The position numbers and the translations under genes were made by a program. The notes beneath the pieces were generated by a model. That model had not been told where the DNA came from. It ran no database searches and saw only the letters and a list, made by a program, of their open reading frames with translations. Below, in pieces: positions 33,887 through 41,934 of a DNA stretch of 64,000 nt. The number at the start of each line of letters is the position of its first letter. The first letter of the stretch is position 1. The DNA is from Roseiarcus sp963798015 (GTDB lineage Bacteria; Pseudomonadota; Alphaproteobacteria; Rhizobiales; Beijerinckiaceae): the NCBI GenBank assembly GCA_963798015.1, contig CAWCSA010000019.1, positions 1-64,000 on the forward strand, read 5' to 3'.

Positions 33887-34977
33887 TTGAGCCGCTCCCG
33901 TTCAACCTTCACGACTCTGGACGCAGTCACCTCCGGCTGCGCGCTCGGAGGCAGCTCGCGGCGCACGAAATAAGTCGGATCCTTCAGCTGGCGTGCGAGC
34001 GTCGGAATGATCTCGCGATAGGCGGCGATGGAGCTCGGATAGGGTGTCGGGCAATCCGCCTTGATCGCCTCATGCAGCTTCGGGAGCGCGTGATAGGGCA
34101 CCGTCGGGAAGATGTGATGCTCCACGTGGTAATTCATGTTCCAATAGAGGAACCGGAAGACCGGATTCATGTAGACCGTGCGAGCGTTCAGCCGATGGTC
34201 GAGCACGTCCTCGGCCAGGCCCAGATGCTGGGTCATCCCGCAATAGAGCGCGAACCACCCGCCATAGAGCGTCGGCAGACCGATATACATGGCCGGCAGA
34301 ATTGAGCGAAACGCGAAACAGGCGACGAGTACCGCTGCGTAAATGGCGAGGTAAATACGAGCGACAAAGTACACCTTCGATCGCTCGGTCTCAGGCACGA
34401 ACGTCGCCTCCTCATCTGTGAGTCGGCCGGTCGCGTGCAGGAAAACCTTCTGAAAAAAGCCGAACGCGCTTTTGAGCGCGAAGACGTTGAGCGCGAGAGA
34501 CAGAACGTCTGGCGGACGCGGCGTGATGATCTCGGGATCGCGCCCGACGATGACCGTATCCGTGTGGTGACGCGTGTGGCTCCAACGCCAAATCTCTGGC
34601 TCGCGCATGATCATGAAGCAGGCGATCTGGTAGACAGCGTCGTTCATCCATTGCGTCTTGAACGCGGTGCGATGGCCGCATTCGTGCCAGCGGCTGTCGG
34701 TCGAGGAGCCGTAGAGAACGCCGTAGACGATAAAGAAGGGAACTGCGGCCCAGGTCCCCCAAAAATAATAGCCAAGGCCTCCCGACACGATGAACGCCGC
34801 GATCCAGATGAGCGTATCCCGGATCGCCGGTCCGTCCTCGCGACGCATCAGCTCCTTGAGCTCCGCGCGCTTGATCGGCGGCGTGTACCATTTCGCCGAC
34901 GCGAGCCCGGCCGCGACAGCTTTATCGGCCTCGGGGCCGATGAGGCTGTAATCGCGAGTGATGGTCGTGGTTGACAT
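33883..34977 (-). CDS. Fatty acid desaturase family protein, MocD-like
   Basis: A 364-residue membrane di-iron oxygenase or desaturase. Histidine boxes are HECGH (in WHECGHRTAF), HTRHH (in WSHTRHHTDT) and HVEHH (in NYHVEHHIFP), separated by membrane segments such as LIWIAAFIVSGGLGYYFWGTW. It is translationally coupled to a Rieske ferredoxin, its probable electron donor. In Rhizobium, MocD is linked to rhizopine (N-methyl-scyllo-inosamine) use; here the context shows no other moc gene, so the substrate is open. Confidence 0.9.
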   Translation of the reverse strand: MSTTTITRDYSLIGPEADKAVAAGLASAKWYTPPIKRAELKELMRREDGPAIRDTLIWIAAFIVSGGLGYYFWGTWAAVPFFIVYGVLYGSSTDSRWHECGHRTAFKTQWMNDAVYQIACFMIMREPEIWRWSHTRHHTDTVIVGRDPEIITPRPPDVLSLALNVFALKSAFGFFQKVFLHATGRLTDEEATFVPETERSKVYFVARIYLAIYAAVLVACFAFRSILPAMYIGLPTLYGGWFALYCGMTQHLGLAEDVLDHRLNARTVYMNPVFRFLYWNMNYHVEHHIFPTVPYHALPKLHEAIKADCPTPYPSSIAAYREIIPTLARQLKDPTYFVRRELPPSAQPEVTASRVVKVERERLN

Positions 34978-35106
34978 GTGTCTCCGCCTCCCAAAGCGGC
35001 TGCTGCAAAGGCGAGCCTAACGGCAACTCAACTTCGGCTCAACGCCGCTTTTATTTCTGCACCCCTGAGGGACCGGAGAGTCACTAAACGACGACGCGTC
35101 GCCCGA

Positions 35107-35724
35107 TCAGATATCGCCGCCGCCTTTCGGGCGAGTCATCGCGAAGACTTTCTCGACCATCGCGTAATCCTGATAGCCACAGCGGGCGAGCGGGTGGGCG
35201 CGGGCGGTGTCGAAACGGCCGGCGACAAGAAAGCGCTCATCGATATGGAAGGCGACCACCTCGCCGAGCGTGAGCACGGCTCCGCTCAGCGCCCCGCTCA
35301 AAGACCTGATTTCGATCACCTCGACCACCTTGCATTCCAAGGCAGCCGGGCTCTCGGCGACCCGCGGCGCGGCGACCAGGCGGCATTCGGCCATGGTCAG
35401 TCCGGCGCGGGCAAATTCGTTGTCGCCCCGGGCGAACGAGGACGAGGTTTCGTTCATCGGGCCTTGCAGATCGTGGGTCGCCAGATTGGCGACGAACTCA
35501 CCGCTCTCCCTGGCGAAGGACGCGGAGTCCTTCCAGCCTTCGCTGGAGAAGCCGACGATTGGCGGGGCGCTCGAAAATCCGTTGAAGAAGCTGTAAGGGG
35601 CGAGATTGATGCGCCCGTCCAGCGCACGCGTCGAGATCCATCCGATCGGGCGCGGCGCGACGATCGCCTTGAAGGGATCGTGCGGCAGCTTCGCCCGGTC
35701 GCGCTCTGCGGTCGCGTAGAACAT
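35107..35724 (-). CDS. Flavin reductase family protein
   Basis: A 205-residue FMN-binding split-barrel reductase of the flavin reductase-like family: MFYATAERDRAKLPHDPFKAIVAPRPIGWIST at the N-terminus, RINLAPYSFFNGFSSAPPIVGFSS for flavin binding, and ESGEFVANLATHDL. Such proteins reduce flavin for monooxygenases or act directly as reductases. ATG 35724 is chosen, since the frame upstream reads the next gene's coding sequence. It lies 4 bp after the nitroreductase gene and is likely in its operon. Confidence 0.9.
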   Translation of the reverse strand: MFYATAERDRAKLPHDPFKAIVAPRPIGWISTRALDGRINLAPYSFFNGFSSAPPIVGFSSEGWKDSASFARESGEFVANLATHDLQGPMNETSSSFARGDNEFARAGLTMAECRLVAAPRVAESPAALECKVVEVIEIRSLSGALSGAVLTLGEVVAFHIDERFLVAGRFDTARAHPLARCGYQDYAMVEKVFAMTRPKGGGDI

Positions 35725-35728
35725 GGCC

Positions 35729-36304
35729 TCAGGTTTGCTCCGGAAAGTTGGCCACAATCTCGGCGAGCGCCGGCCGCGGGCGATCCTCGATCGCGGCTGT
35801 CGTCCGGCCAATGTGAATGAAGCCGGCGACGCGCTCATATTCAGCCAGGCCGATCGCCGCGCGAAAGCGAGCATCGTAGGCCATCCATTCGGTGAGCCAG
35901 GTCGCCGAGAAACCAAGTGCGCGGGCCGCGACAATCATGTTCATGCACACGGCGCCCGCGGACAAAACCTGCTCCCACTCCGGAATCTTGAAGTGTGGCG
36001 CGGCGCGGGAGATCGTTGCAACCACGAGCGGCGCGCGGGTAAAACGGCGCAACTCTTCGGCTCGGGCGGCGTCATCCAGATCGGCCTTGTCAGCTAGGCG
36101 GATCTCAAGCGCGAGCCGGCTTGCGCGATCGCGCGCGCGCCCTGCGAAGACCAGGAACCGCCAGGGCGCGAGCTTGCCATGGTCGGGCACGCGCGAAGCG
36201 ACCGTCAGGATTGTGGCGAGTTCGTCTGTGCTCGGAGCCGGGCCAGCCATCATCGGAGGTGGAACCGATCGGCGGCGTTTGAGAATCTCGATCGTGTCGT
36301 TCAT
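35729..36304 (-). CDS. Nitroreductase family protein
   Basis: A 191-residue FMN-dependent nitroreductase-like protein, closest in style to YdjA: MNDTIEILKRRRSVPPPMM, DELATILTVASRVPDHGKLAPWRFLVFAGRARDR and EQVLSAGAVCMNMIVAARALGFSATWLTEW. ATG 36304 has AAGAAGA upstream and gives the normal family N-terminus. Followed 4 bp later by a flavin reductase gene, so both redox flavoproteins are probably made together. Substrate unknown. Confidence 0.92.
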   Translation of the reverse strand: MNDTIEILKRRRSVPPPMMAGPAPSTDELATILTVASRVPDHGKLAPWRFLVFAGRARDRASRLALEIRLADKADLDDAARAEELRRFTRAPLVVATISRAAPHFKIPEWEQVLSAGAVCMNMIVAARALGFSATWLTEWMAYDARFRAAIGLAEYERVAGFIHIGRTTAAIEDRPRPALAEIVANFPEQT

Positions 36305-36444
36305 GGGCGTTCTTCTTAAACGAAGCCTGCTCCTTGGCCAAAAACCCGCGAGGAGTAAAGCGCCTTCGATCCGCCTCAATATGTGGTCACGAGCCGCTTC
36401 CGCGACGAAGCACCGACGTCATTCTTCGACTAACGCGAGGCGGG

Positions 36445-37413
36445 TTGACAGCGACTTGGCGAATTCTGGCGGCTTTGGTCGCGCTGATGGCGCTTCTCGC
36501 GCCTGCTGGCGCTCAAACCTCGACGCCCTCCGGGGCTCAAGCCCCGGCGAGCGAATCCGCCCAGGCGACGCTCAGTCTTTCAGCGGTCCTTAGTGGCGGC
36601 GCGCCGCTCACAGGCGGGTTGCGCTGGCGGGTGTTCGGCGCGCGGGCCGACCCGGACGGCTCGCATCCCTTAATTGTCGAATCCGGTCTGGCCCAGCCGA
36701 CCCTGACCATACCGCCCGGCGACTATGTTGTTCATGTCGCTTTCGGACTCGCCAGCGCCGCCAAACGCTTGAGCCTTGGCGCCGGGGTTCGCTCCGAACA
36801 TTTGACTCTTTCGGCGGGCGCGCTCCGGATCGAAGGAACCCTTGCCGACGCCCCGATCGACGCCTCGAAGCTGTCCTTGGCCATTTACGTGCCCCAGAAC
36901 CGCAATCCGCTCGGCAAGCTCGTCTACGCCAAAGCCAAGGCAGGCGATATCATCGGACTGCCCGAAGGCTCCTATCATATCATTTCGACCTATCTCGACA
37001 CTGTCGGCGCTCACTCGGGGGTCAGCGCTGCGAGCAATTCCGGCAAATCGGCTACGGTCGTCCCGCCGACGGCGATCCCATCCAATTCGATCGTCAACGC
37101 CGATATCAAGGTCATTTCCGGCAAACGAATCGACGTTACGATCCGCCATCGCTGCGCGACGCTGACGCTCAAGCTTGTGAATAAGCCCGCCGGCGAGGCC
37201 CTTGCCAATACGACCTTCACGGTGCTCACTCCGGGGGGCGACGTCATCCGCGAGCTGGTAGGCGCGTTTCCTGCACTCGTCCTCGCCGAAGGCGAGTACG
37301 TCGTCATCGCGCGCCACGAATCAAAGGTCTTCCAATCGACGTTCCAGGTTCAGACAGGGATGGACCGCGACGTCGAAGTTGTTGCAGAAGAGAACGGCAA
37401 ACAGGGGCCGTGA
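36445..37413 (+). CDS. Secreted hypothetical protein with beta-rich repeats
   Basis: A protein of about 322 residues. It has a signal peptide (TATWRILAALVALMALLAPAGAQ), a short Ser/Pro/Ala linker, and then repeated beta-sandwich-like segments: GLRWRVFGARADPDG...TLTIPPGDYVVHVAFGLASAAKRLSL recurs later as LTLKLVNKPAGEAL...FPALVLAEGEYVVIARHESKVF. Each has the form of a carboxypeptidase-regulatory-like module, with PPGDY and AEGEY turns. The start is uncertain: TTG 36445 suits the signal peptide, while the ATG at 36334 would prepend 37 odd residues. Function unknown; followed by an Lrp-domain gene 4 bp on. Confidence 0.75.
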   Translation: MTATWRILAALVALMALLAPAGAQTSTPSGAQAPASESAQATLSLSAVLSGGAPLTGGLRWRVFGARADPDGSHPLIVESGLAQPTLTIPPGDYVVHVAFGLASAAKRLSLGAGVRSEHLTLSAGALRIEGTLADAPIDASKLSLAIYVPQNRNPLGKLVYAKAKAGDIIGLPEGSYHIISTYLDTVGAHSGVSAASNSGKSATVVPPTAIPSNSIVNADIKVISGKRIDVTIRHRCATLTLKLVNKPAGEALANTTFTVLTPGGDVIRELVGAFPALVLAEGEYVVIARHESKVFQSTFQVQTGMDRDVEVVAEENGKQGP

Positions 37414-37417
37414 CCGG

Positions 37418-37654
37418 ATGCAAACCTTTTTTGTGCAAATCAAATGCGCCCTTGGCCGGACGTACGAGGTCGCGAGCGCGCTTGCGGAAACGGAAATCGC
37501 CTCTGAAATCTATTCGATCGCGGGAGATTTCGACATCCTGGCCAAATTCTACGTGGAATCCGACGTCGATATTGGCCATTACGTGGGCCACCGGGTCCAG
37601 GTGATCCCCGGAATCGTCGATACCCGCACCATAATCACGTTCAAGGCCTTTTAG
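37418..37654 (+). CDS. Stand-alone Lrp/AsnC ligand-binding domain protein
   Basis: A 78-residue protein made of a single RAM domain (MQTFFVQIKCALGRTYEVASALAE...GIVDTRTIITFKAF) with no DNA-binding helix-turn-helix. Such stand-alone domains form rings that bind amino acids and may modulate full-length Lrp proteins. ATG 37418 lies 4 bp after the preceding secreted-protein gene, suggesting shared transcription. Confidence 0.9.
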   Translation: MQTFFVQIKCALGRTYEVASALAETEIASEIYSIAGDFDILAKFYVESDVDIGHYVGHRVQVIPGIVDTRTIITFKAF

Positions 37655-37735
37655 GCTGACGCGCCGGGCGCTCGCGACGCCATGGCTTTCCGAGGGTCTC
37701 TCCTAGTGTCCAACAGCAAGCGGCCAGTTTCCGGG

Positions 37736-38143
37736 ATGCGCCTTCTCTCTTTCGCTCTCGTCATTCTTGCCGGCGCCGCGAACGCCGCAGAAATGGAGAC
37801 GGGGTTTCTGTTCGACGCCCTGCACGGCAAGACGCCCTACCGCGCCTCGTGGGACAAACTGATGAAGTTGGTGCAGCCGACCCCTGACTGGCTGGTTCAA
37901 TTCAAGCGAAACTTCGATGGCGTTGCCGGGCAGATGACGAATCTCACCATCGAAGGCAAGCCGTACGAGGTATCGTTCGTCTGCAAGCCGACGGATTGCG
38001 GCGAGCACAAGTTCGTCGTCCTGTTCGACGCCGCCGGCGCGCACGCCTACGGAGCGTTGGGCGGCAAGGACAATTCGCCAGCTTTCTTCGGTTCTCCCAC
38101 CCAGCCTGAGCAGGACGCGATGGCGAAAGCGGTGAAGGACTGA
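37736..38143 (+). CDS. Ivy-type C-type lysozyme inhibitor
   Basis: A 135-residue periplasmic protein with a signal peptide (MRLLSFALVILAGAANA) and the inhibitor-of-vertebrate-lysozyme signature CKPTDCGEHKFVVLFDAAGAHAYG, where the CKPxDC loop normally plugs the lysozyme active site. ATG 37736 fits the signal peptide; ATG 37682 would add 18 residues. Ivy proteins protect peptidoglycan from lysozyme or restrain endogenous lytic transglycosylases. The second role seems more likely if this is a free-living bacterium. Confidence 0.82.
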   Translation: MRLLSFALVILAGAANAAEMETGFLFDALHGKTPYRASWDKLMKLVQPTPDWLVQFKRNFDGVAGQMTNLTIEGKPYEVSFVCKPTDCGEHKFVVLFDAAGAHAYGALGGKDNSPAFFGSPTQPEQDAMAKAVKD

Positions 38144-38153
38144 GCTGGAACCT

Positions 38154-38663
38154 TCAGTTCAGCTCGAGCGCGAACGGCTTTCCTTCGAAACAGTCCTGGC
38201 CGCGACCAATTTCCGCAATCGCTTCTCTCATGCGTCCGCGGCGTCCCAGCGCGTCATCCGCGAGCGCCACGAGGAGAGCGTTCGGCGAAGCGGTGGGGGA
38301 CGCTGAGCGCAGCGAGCGGGCGATGGCGAACTCGTCGCGCTTAGGCGCGAGCGCGCAAGCGGCGATGTAAGCGGCAGCGGTCGAACGGCTGACGCCGGCG
38401 AAGCAATGGATCAGCATTGGCTCCGCGCGGTCCCAGGCGTGGGCGAATCCCAGCAGTTCATCCAGGTGCGAGGCGTCAGGCAGCACGTGTCCGGGCATCG
38501 CCTCGACGATATCGGAGACGGCGAGATGAAGATGCCGCGCGGGGATCGCTATCGGGCGCTCGATTTCCGTGCCAGGGCTCAACAAAGTGACAAGCGAGCG
38601 CGCGCCAGTCTTGTCGACGGTTTCGGCGATCAGGGCGAGCGAACAGACGTGGAGGCGCGGCAT
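38154..38663 (-). CDS. Dual-specificity / tyrosine phosphatase-like protein
   Basis: A 169-residue protein with the Cys-x5-Arg phosphatase loop HCFAGVSRSTAAAYIAAC, and an Asp-containing segment (LAVSDIVEAMPG) that may supply the general acid. In this order it is commonly found downstream of an HD hydrolase and tag, as here (22 bp after the HD gene). ATG 38663 gives MPRLHVCSLALIAETV, the usual start; an earlier ATG at 38720 is inside the HD gene. Substrate unknown. Confidence 0.88.
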   Translation of the reverse strand: MPRLHVCSLALIAETVDKTGARSLVTLLSPGTEIERPIAIPARHLHLAVSDIVEAMPGHVLPDASHLDELLGFAHAWDRAEPMLIHCFAGVSRSTAAAYIAACALAPKRDEFAIARSLRSASPTASPNALLVALADDALGRRGRMREAIAEIGRGQDCFEGKPFALELN

Positions 38664-38685
38664 GAAGGTGATCCCTCGGTCGGCC

Positions 38686-39300
38686 TTATAGAGCGCCGCC
38701 GACCTCAGCGTCGAGTTCACCGAAACGGGCGAGAAACTGGGCTTCTACATCGGCCGGCCGCCTTGGCTCAAGGAAGGCGGCGAAGTCACGGATCGGCAGG
38801 TCGGGCTCACCAAACAGTTTCCGCGCCTCTGCGATCGAAAAGCCCGCAAGCGCGGTCGCCTCGAGATAGGCGGAGGCGCGGTCAGCGACCTTGATGCGGC
38901 GCTCGAGATCCTCCGAAGGTTCGGCGGTCAGGCCGAAGCGGATGAGGATCGCCCGCTTGAGGCGCGCCTCAACCAGCTTGTAATCGCCGCCGACCGCCGC
39001 CTTGAACGGCGAGATCATGTCGCCGATCACATATTCAGGCGCGTCATGCAGCAGCGCCGCCAGCCGGGCCTCGCGAGACGAGGCAACGTCCCGGGCCGCG
39101 AACAAGGCCTCCACCAAGAGCGAATGCTGCGCGACGGAGAAGATCTCGGGGCCTTTGGTCTGACCGTTCCAGCGAGCCACACGCGCGAGCCCATGGGCGA
39201 TATCGCCAATCTCGACGTCGAGCGGCGAGGGGTCGATGAGATCGAGCCGCCGTCCCGACAGCATCCGCTGCCAGGCTCGGCGCGGTGGGCTCTCGCTCAC
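38686..39300 (-). CDS. HD domain phosphohydrolase (YfbR-like)
   Basis: A 204-residue HD-superfamily metal-dependent phosphohydrolase. A histidine in SVAQHSLLVEAL, the HD doublet in LLHDAPEYVIGDM and a late Asp in IKVADRASAYLEA are the metal ligands. Related proteins include the 5'-nucleotidase YfbR. It overlaps the upstream tag gene by 4 bp (39297-39300), so it is translationally coupled to DNA repair; a role in cleaning modified nucleotides is a guess from context. Confidence 0.9.
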   Translation of the reverse strand: MSESPPRRAWQRMLSGRRLDLIDPSPLDVEIGDIAHGLARVARWNGQTKGPEIFSVAQHSLLVEALFAARDVASSREARLAALLHDAPEYVIGDMISPFKAAVGGDYKLVEARLKRAILIRFGLTAEPSEDLERRIKVADRASAYLEATALAGFSIAEARKLFGEPDLPIRDFAAFLEPRRPADVEAQFLARFGELDAEVGGAL

Positions 39301-39959
39301 GGGTCGAGCTTGCGCGCCAACGCGCGGCAGGCCTCGTGACGGCAGCAGCCGGCGAGATGATCGTTGACCATGCCAGTTGCCTGCATGAACGCGTAGACGA
39401 TCGTCGGCCCGACAAAATTGCCGCCCCGCGCGCGCAGGTCTTTGGCGATGACGCGCGAGACGTCGGTCTCGGCTGGCACGTCCTTGAAGCTATGCCGCGC
39501 ATTGTCGATCGGACGTCCGTCGACAAAGCCCCACAAGTAGCGCGCGAAGCCTCCTTTGTCCGAGAAATCCAGCACGATACGGGCGAGCGCGACCGTCGCC
39601 TCGATCTTGGCCCGGTTACGGACGATGCCCGCATCCTGCATCAGCGCATCCTTTTTCTTGTCGCTCCAGCGCACGATCTTCTTGGGGTCGAAGCCGTCGA
39701 ACACCTGCCGGAAGGCCGGGCGCTTGCGCAGGATGGTGATCCAGGAGAGCCCGGCCTGGAAGCCGTCCAGCACGAGCTTCTCGAACATCGCCCGGTCGTC
39801 GTATTCGGGTACGCCCCATTCCTCGTCATGATAGGCGACGTAGAGCGGATCGACGCCGGGCCACGGACAGCGCGTCAATCCGTCGGCGCCCTTGACCGCG
39901 GTCAAGACACGGAGCGGCTTTTCCTTTTCGATGAGCAGTGGCTTTTCTTTTTTGGCCAT
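39297..39959 (-). CDS. tag: DNA-3-methyladenine glycosylase I
   Basis: A 220-residue Tag glycosylase that excises 3-methyladenine from DNA. Conserved features: RCPWPGVDPLYVAYHDEEWGVP (zinc Cys and start of the domain), FEKLVLDGFQAGLSWITILRKR, the catalytic region GFARYLWGFVDG and the C-terminal zinc ligands in AGCCRHEACRAL. ATG 39959 begins MAKKEKPLL, with a GGAGG 11 nt upstream; ATG 39983 is the alternative. First gene of tag-HD-phosphatase. Confidence 0.95.
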   Translation of the reverse strand: MAKKEKPLLIEKEKPLRVLTAVKGADGLTRCPWPGVDPLYVAYHDEEWGVPEYDDRAMFEKLVLDGFQAGLSWITILRKRPAFRQVFDGFDPKKIVRWSDKKKDALMQDAGIVRNRAKIEATVALARIVLDFSDKGGFARYLWGFVDGRPIDNARHSFKDVPAETDVSRVIAKDLRARGGNFVGPTIVYAFMQATGMVNDHLAGCCRHEACRALARKLDP

Positions 39960-40065
39960 GAGCGGCCTTCCCTCCTCAACCATCCTCAGGCCCAGCCATT
40001 TGACCGGCCCGGAATCCCGCTCCTAGACTTCGCCACTTCAGTCGCCAACTCAAGGGCATCAGGCC

Positions 40066-41052
40066 ATGACGTTTCGCGCCATTCGAGCCGAGAAGACCGA
40101 CGCCGGGCAGGTCGTTAAGTTCGTCGACATGGACGAGTCCGAGCTCATGGACGGCGACGTCACGATCCGCGTGACCCATTCGACCGTCAATTACAAGGAC
40201 GGGCTCGCGCTGAGCGGGAAATCGCCCGTTATCCGGAGGTTTCCGATGGTCCTCGGCGTCGATCTCGCCGGAATCGTGGAGAGCTCACGCCGCTCGGATT
40301 TCGCGCGCGGCGATGAGGTCGTCCTGACCGGTTATGGCCTGAGCGAGACCCATTTCGGGGGCTATGCCGAAAGAGCGCGCGTGAACGGCGACTGGCTGGT
40401 CAAGCTGCCGACCGGCCTCACCCGGGCGCAAGCGATGGCGATCGGCACCGCAGGCTTCACCGCGATGCTGGCTTTGATGGCGATCGAGCGCCATGACCTC
40501 ACGCCGTCCTCAGGCGCGGCGCTGGTGACCGGTGCGGCGGGCGGCGTCGGTTCGATGGCGGTTTCGCTGTTCGCCGACAAGGGCTGGCGGGTCATCGCCT
40601 CGACCGGCCGCGCGAGCGAGGCGCCATACCTCAAGACGCTCGGCGCGGATGAGATCATCGACCGCGCGACGCTCAGCGCCCCAAGCAGCAGGCCGCTCGG
40701 CAAGGAGCAATGGGCGGCCGCGGTCGACAGCGTCGGCTCGACCACGCTCGCCAATGTGCTCGCGCAGACCCGCTACGGCGGCGCCGTCGCCGCCTGCGGC
40801 CTGGCGGCGGGCATGGACCTGCCGGCCAGCGTCGCGCCGTTCATCCTGCGCGGAATCGCGCTGATTGGGATCGACAGCGTCCAGTGCCCGAAGGAGCGCC
40901 GGCTCGAAGCCTGGCGGCGCCTGGCGCTCGATCTCGACCGCGACAAGCTCGCGTCGATGACCGAGATCATCCCCCTGGCCGATGTGTTCGACGCCGGAGC
41001 CCGCATCCTCAAGGGCGAGACCAGGGGACGGCTGGTGGTGACCGTCTCCTGA
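40066..41052 (+). CDS. acuI: Acrylyl-CoA reductase AcuI-like MDR oxidoreductase
   Basis: A 328-residue NADPH-dependent medium-chain reductase without zinc ligands. N-terminal VTHSTVNYKDGLALSGKSPVIRRFPMVLGVDLAG, cofactor motif VTGAAGGVGSMAVSLFADKGW and GIDSVQCPKERRLEAWRRL are hallmarks of the YhdH/AcuI branch. AcuI reduces acryloyl-CoA to propionyl-CoA in 3-hydroxypropionate and DMSP breakdown, feeding propionyl-CoA metabolism that connects with the ethylmalonyl-CoA pathway. Single gene with ATG 40066. Confidence 0.9.
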   Translation: MTFRAIRAEKTDAGQVVKFVDMDESELMDGDVTIRVTHSTVNYKDGLALSGKSPVIRRFPMVLGVDLAGIVESSRRSDFARGDEVVLTGYGLSETHFGGYAERARVNGDWLVKLPTGLTRAQAMAIGTAGFTAMLALMAIERHDLTPSSGAALVTGAAGGVGSMAVSLFADKGWRVIASTGRASEAPYLKTLGADEIIDRATLSAPSSRPLGKEQWAAAVDSVGSTTLANVLAQTRYGGAVAACGLAAGMDLPASVAPFILRGIALIGIDSVQCPKERRLEAWRRLALDLDRDKLASMTEIIPLADVFDAGARILKGETRGRLVVTVS

Positions 41053-41934
41053 GCTGCATCCCCCAGCCTTTCAATGCAACTTCACGCGCGAGTTTTGATT
41101 CAAATAAAAGCAACTAAACGCGCTTAAACGCTAGTAAACGTTAGCAAATTAGCTTTCATTTGCTAGCGTTTATTTTTTCGGATCGTGACTTTTCAATGGG
41201 TTACAGCCGTTTGGAGTAAAAAAATCCCTCCCGACTCTTAGGCGCCCGCGCTGGTTGTAAACGCAGGCGCATCATTCCTTGTGAGGACATCCGCTGGCGG
41301 TCTTGCGATCGAGTTTGTCATCGGCGAGATCATAGCCGGAATTTCTGCTTTGCGCAATATAATGTCAATAAATTGTGGAATTCTAGAGCCTATTGTTGGA
41401 TGGAACCGAGGAGCGTTTTTGGGGTTCGCCGCATCTCGGCAATCCATGGCGTCAGCGCACTCGCCCGCTGACAGCCCGTCGTTCTTCCGAGTAGCCGTGG
41501 CGACGCGACGGTCTTATGACGCGATCATCGAGACGTACCGGGAAAGCGCGCTTCTGCCGTGACAGGTGTCGCGAGCAAGCGCTTCGGAACGAATTTGCCG
41601 CTCCAGGTGACCGAGATCGCGACGCGCGAACAGCGGCGGCGACCACAGCGAACCGGCTTCACGCGCTGCTCGGGGCAGGACGAGCGCAGCCCTAGCGCCT
41701 AATGCGTGTGAATTATTCATGGAAAATCCCTTAACCCGCGTTAGCGATCAGCCGACATTGACGCCGTGAACAGGGATGCGGCGCCCGCTCGTCGACGTGG
41801 CGTTTGCGTTACAGCGCGAGGCGCGGGCTTTTCTTTTCGATCCTTCGCGCCTATCCGACTGAGCGCGCGTTCAAGCCTGACGCCCCGGAGATGCGGTTAT
41901 CCCCCAGAAGCCGAAGAAACGAAGGACGAGGCGG
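41053..41934. other. Long gene-poor stretch with att-like repeats (site C)
   Basis: About 880 bp. Its left part holds the 15-mer CAACTTCACGCGCGA (41077-41091), then TAAACG three times exactly 10 nt apart (41115, 41125, 41135). An inverted repeat follows (AAACGTTAGCAAA 41136-41148, TTTGCTAGCGTTT 41159-41171, one mismatch), then the 18-nt tail GACTTTTCAATGGGTTAC (41187-41204). The rest is AT-rich, unlike the surrounding genes. Two short frames (41281-41562 plus, 41514-41720 minus) match nothing I know and may be remnants. Looks like an old insertion junction. Confidence 0.5.

Noticed and set aside
41281..41720. Two open frames of 93 and 68 residues as genes
   Set aside because: No ribosome site of quality, atypical composition and no recognisable family; kept only as possible remnants.
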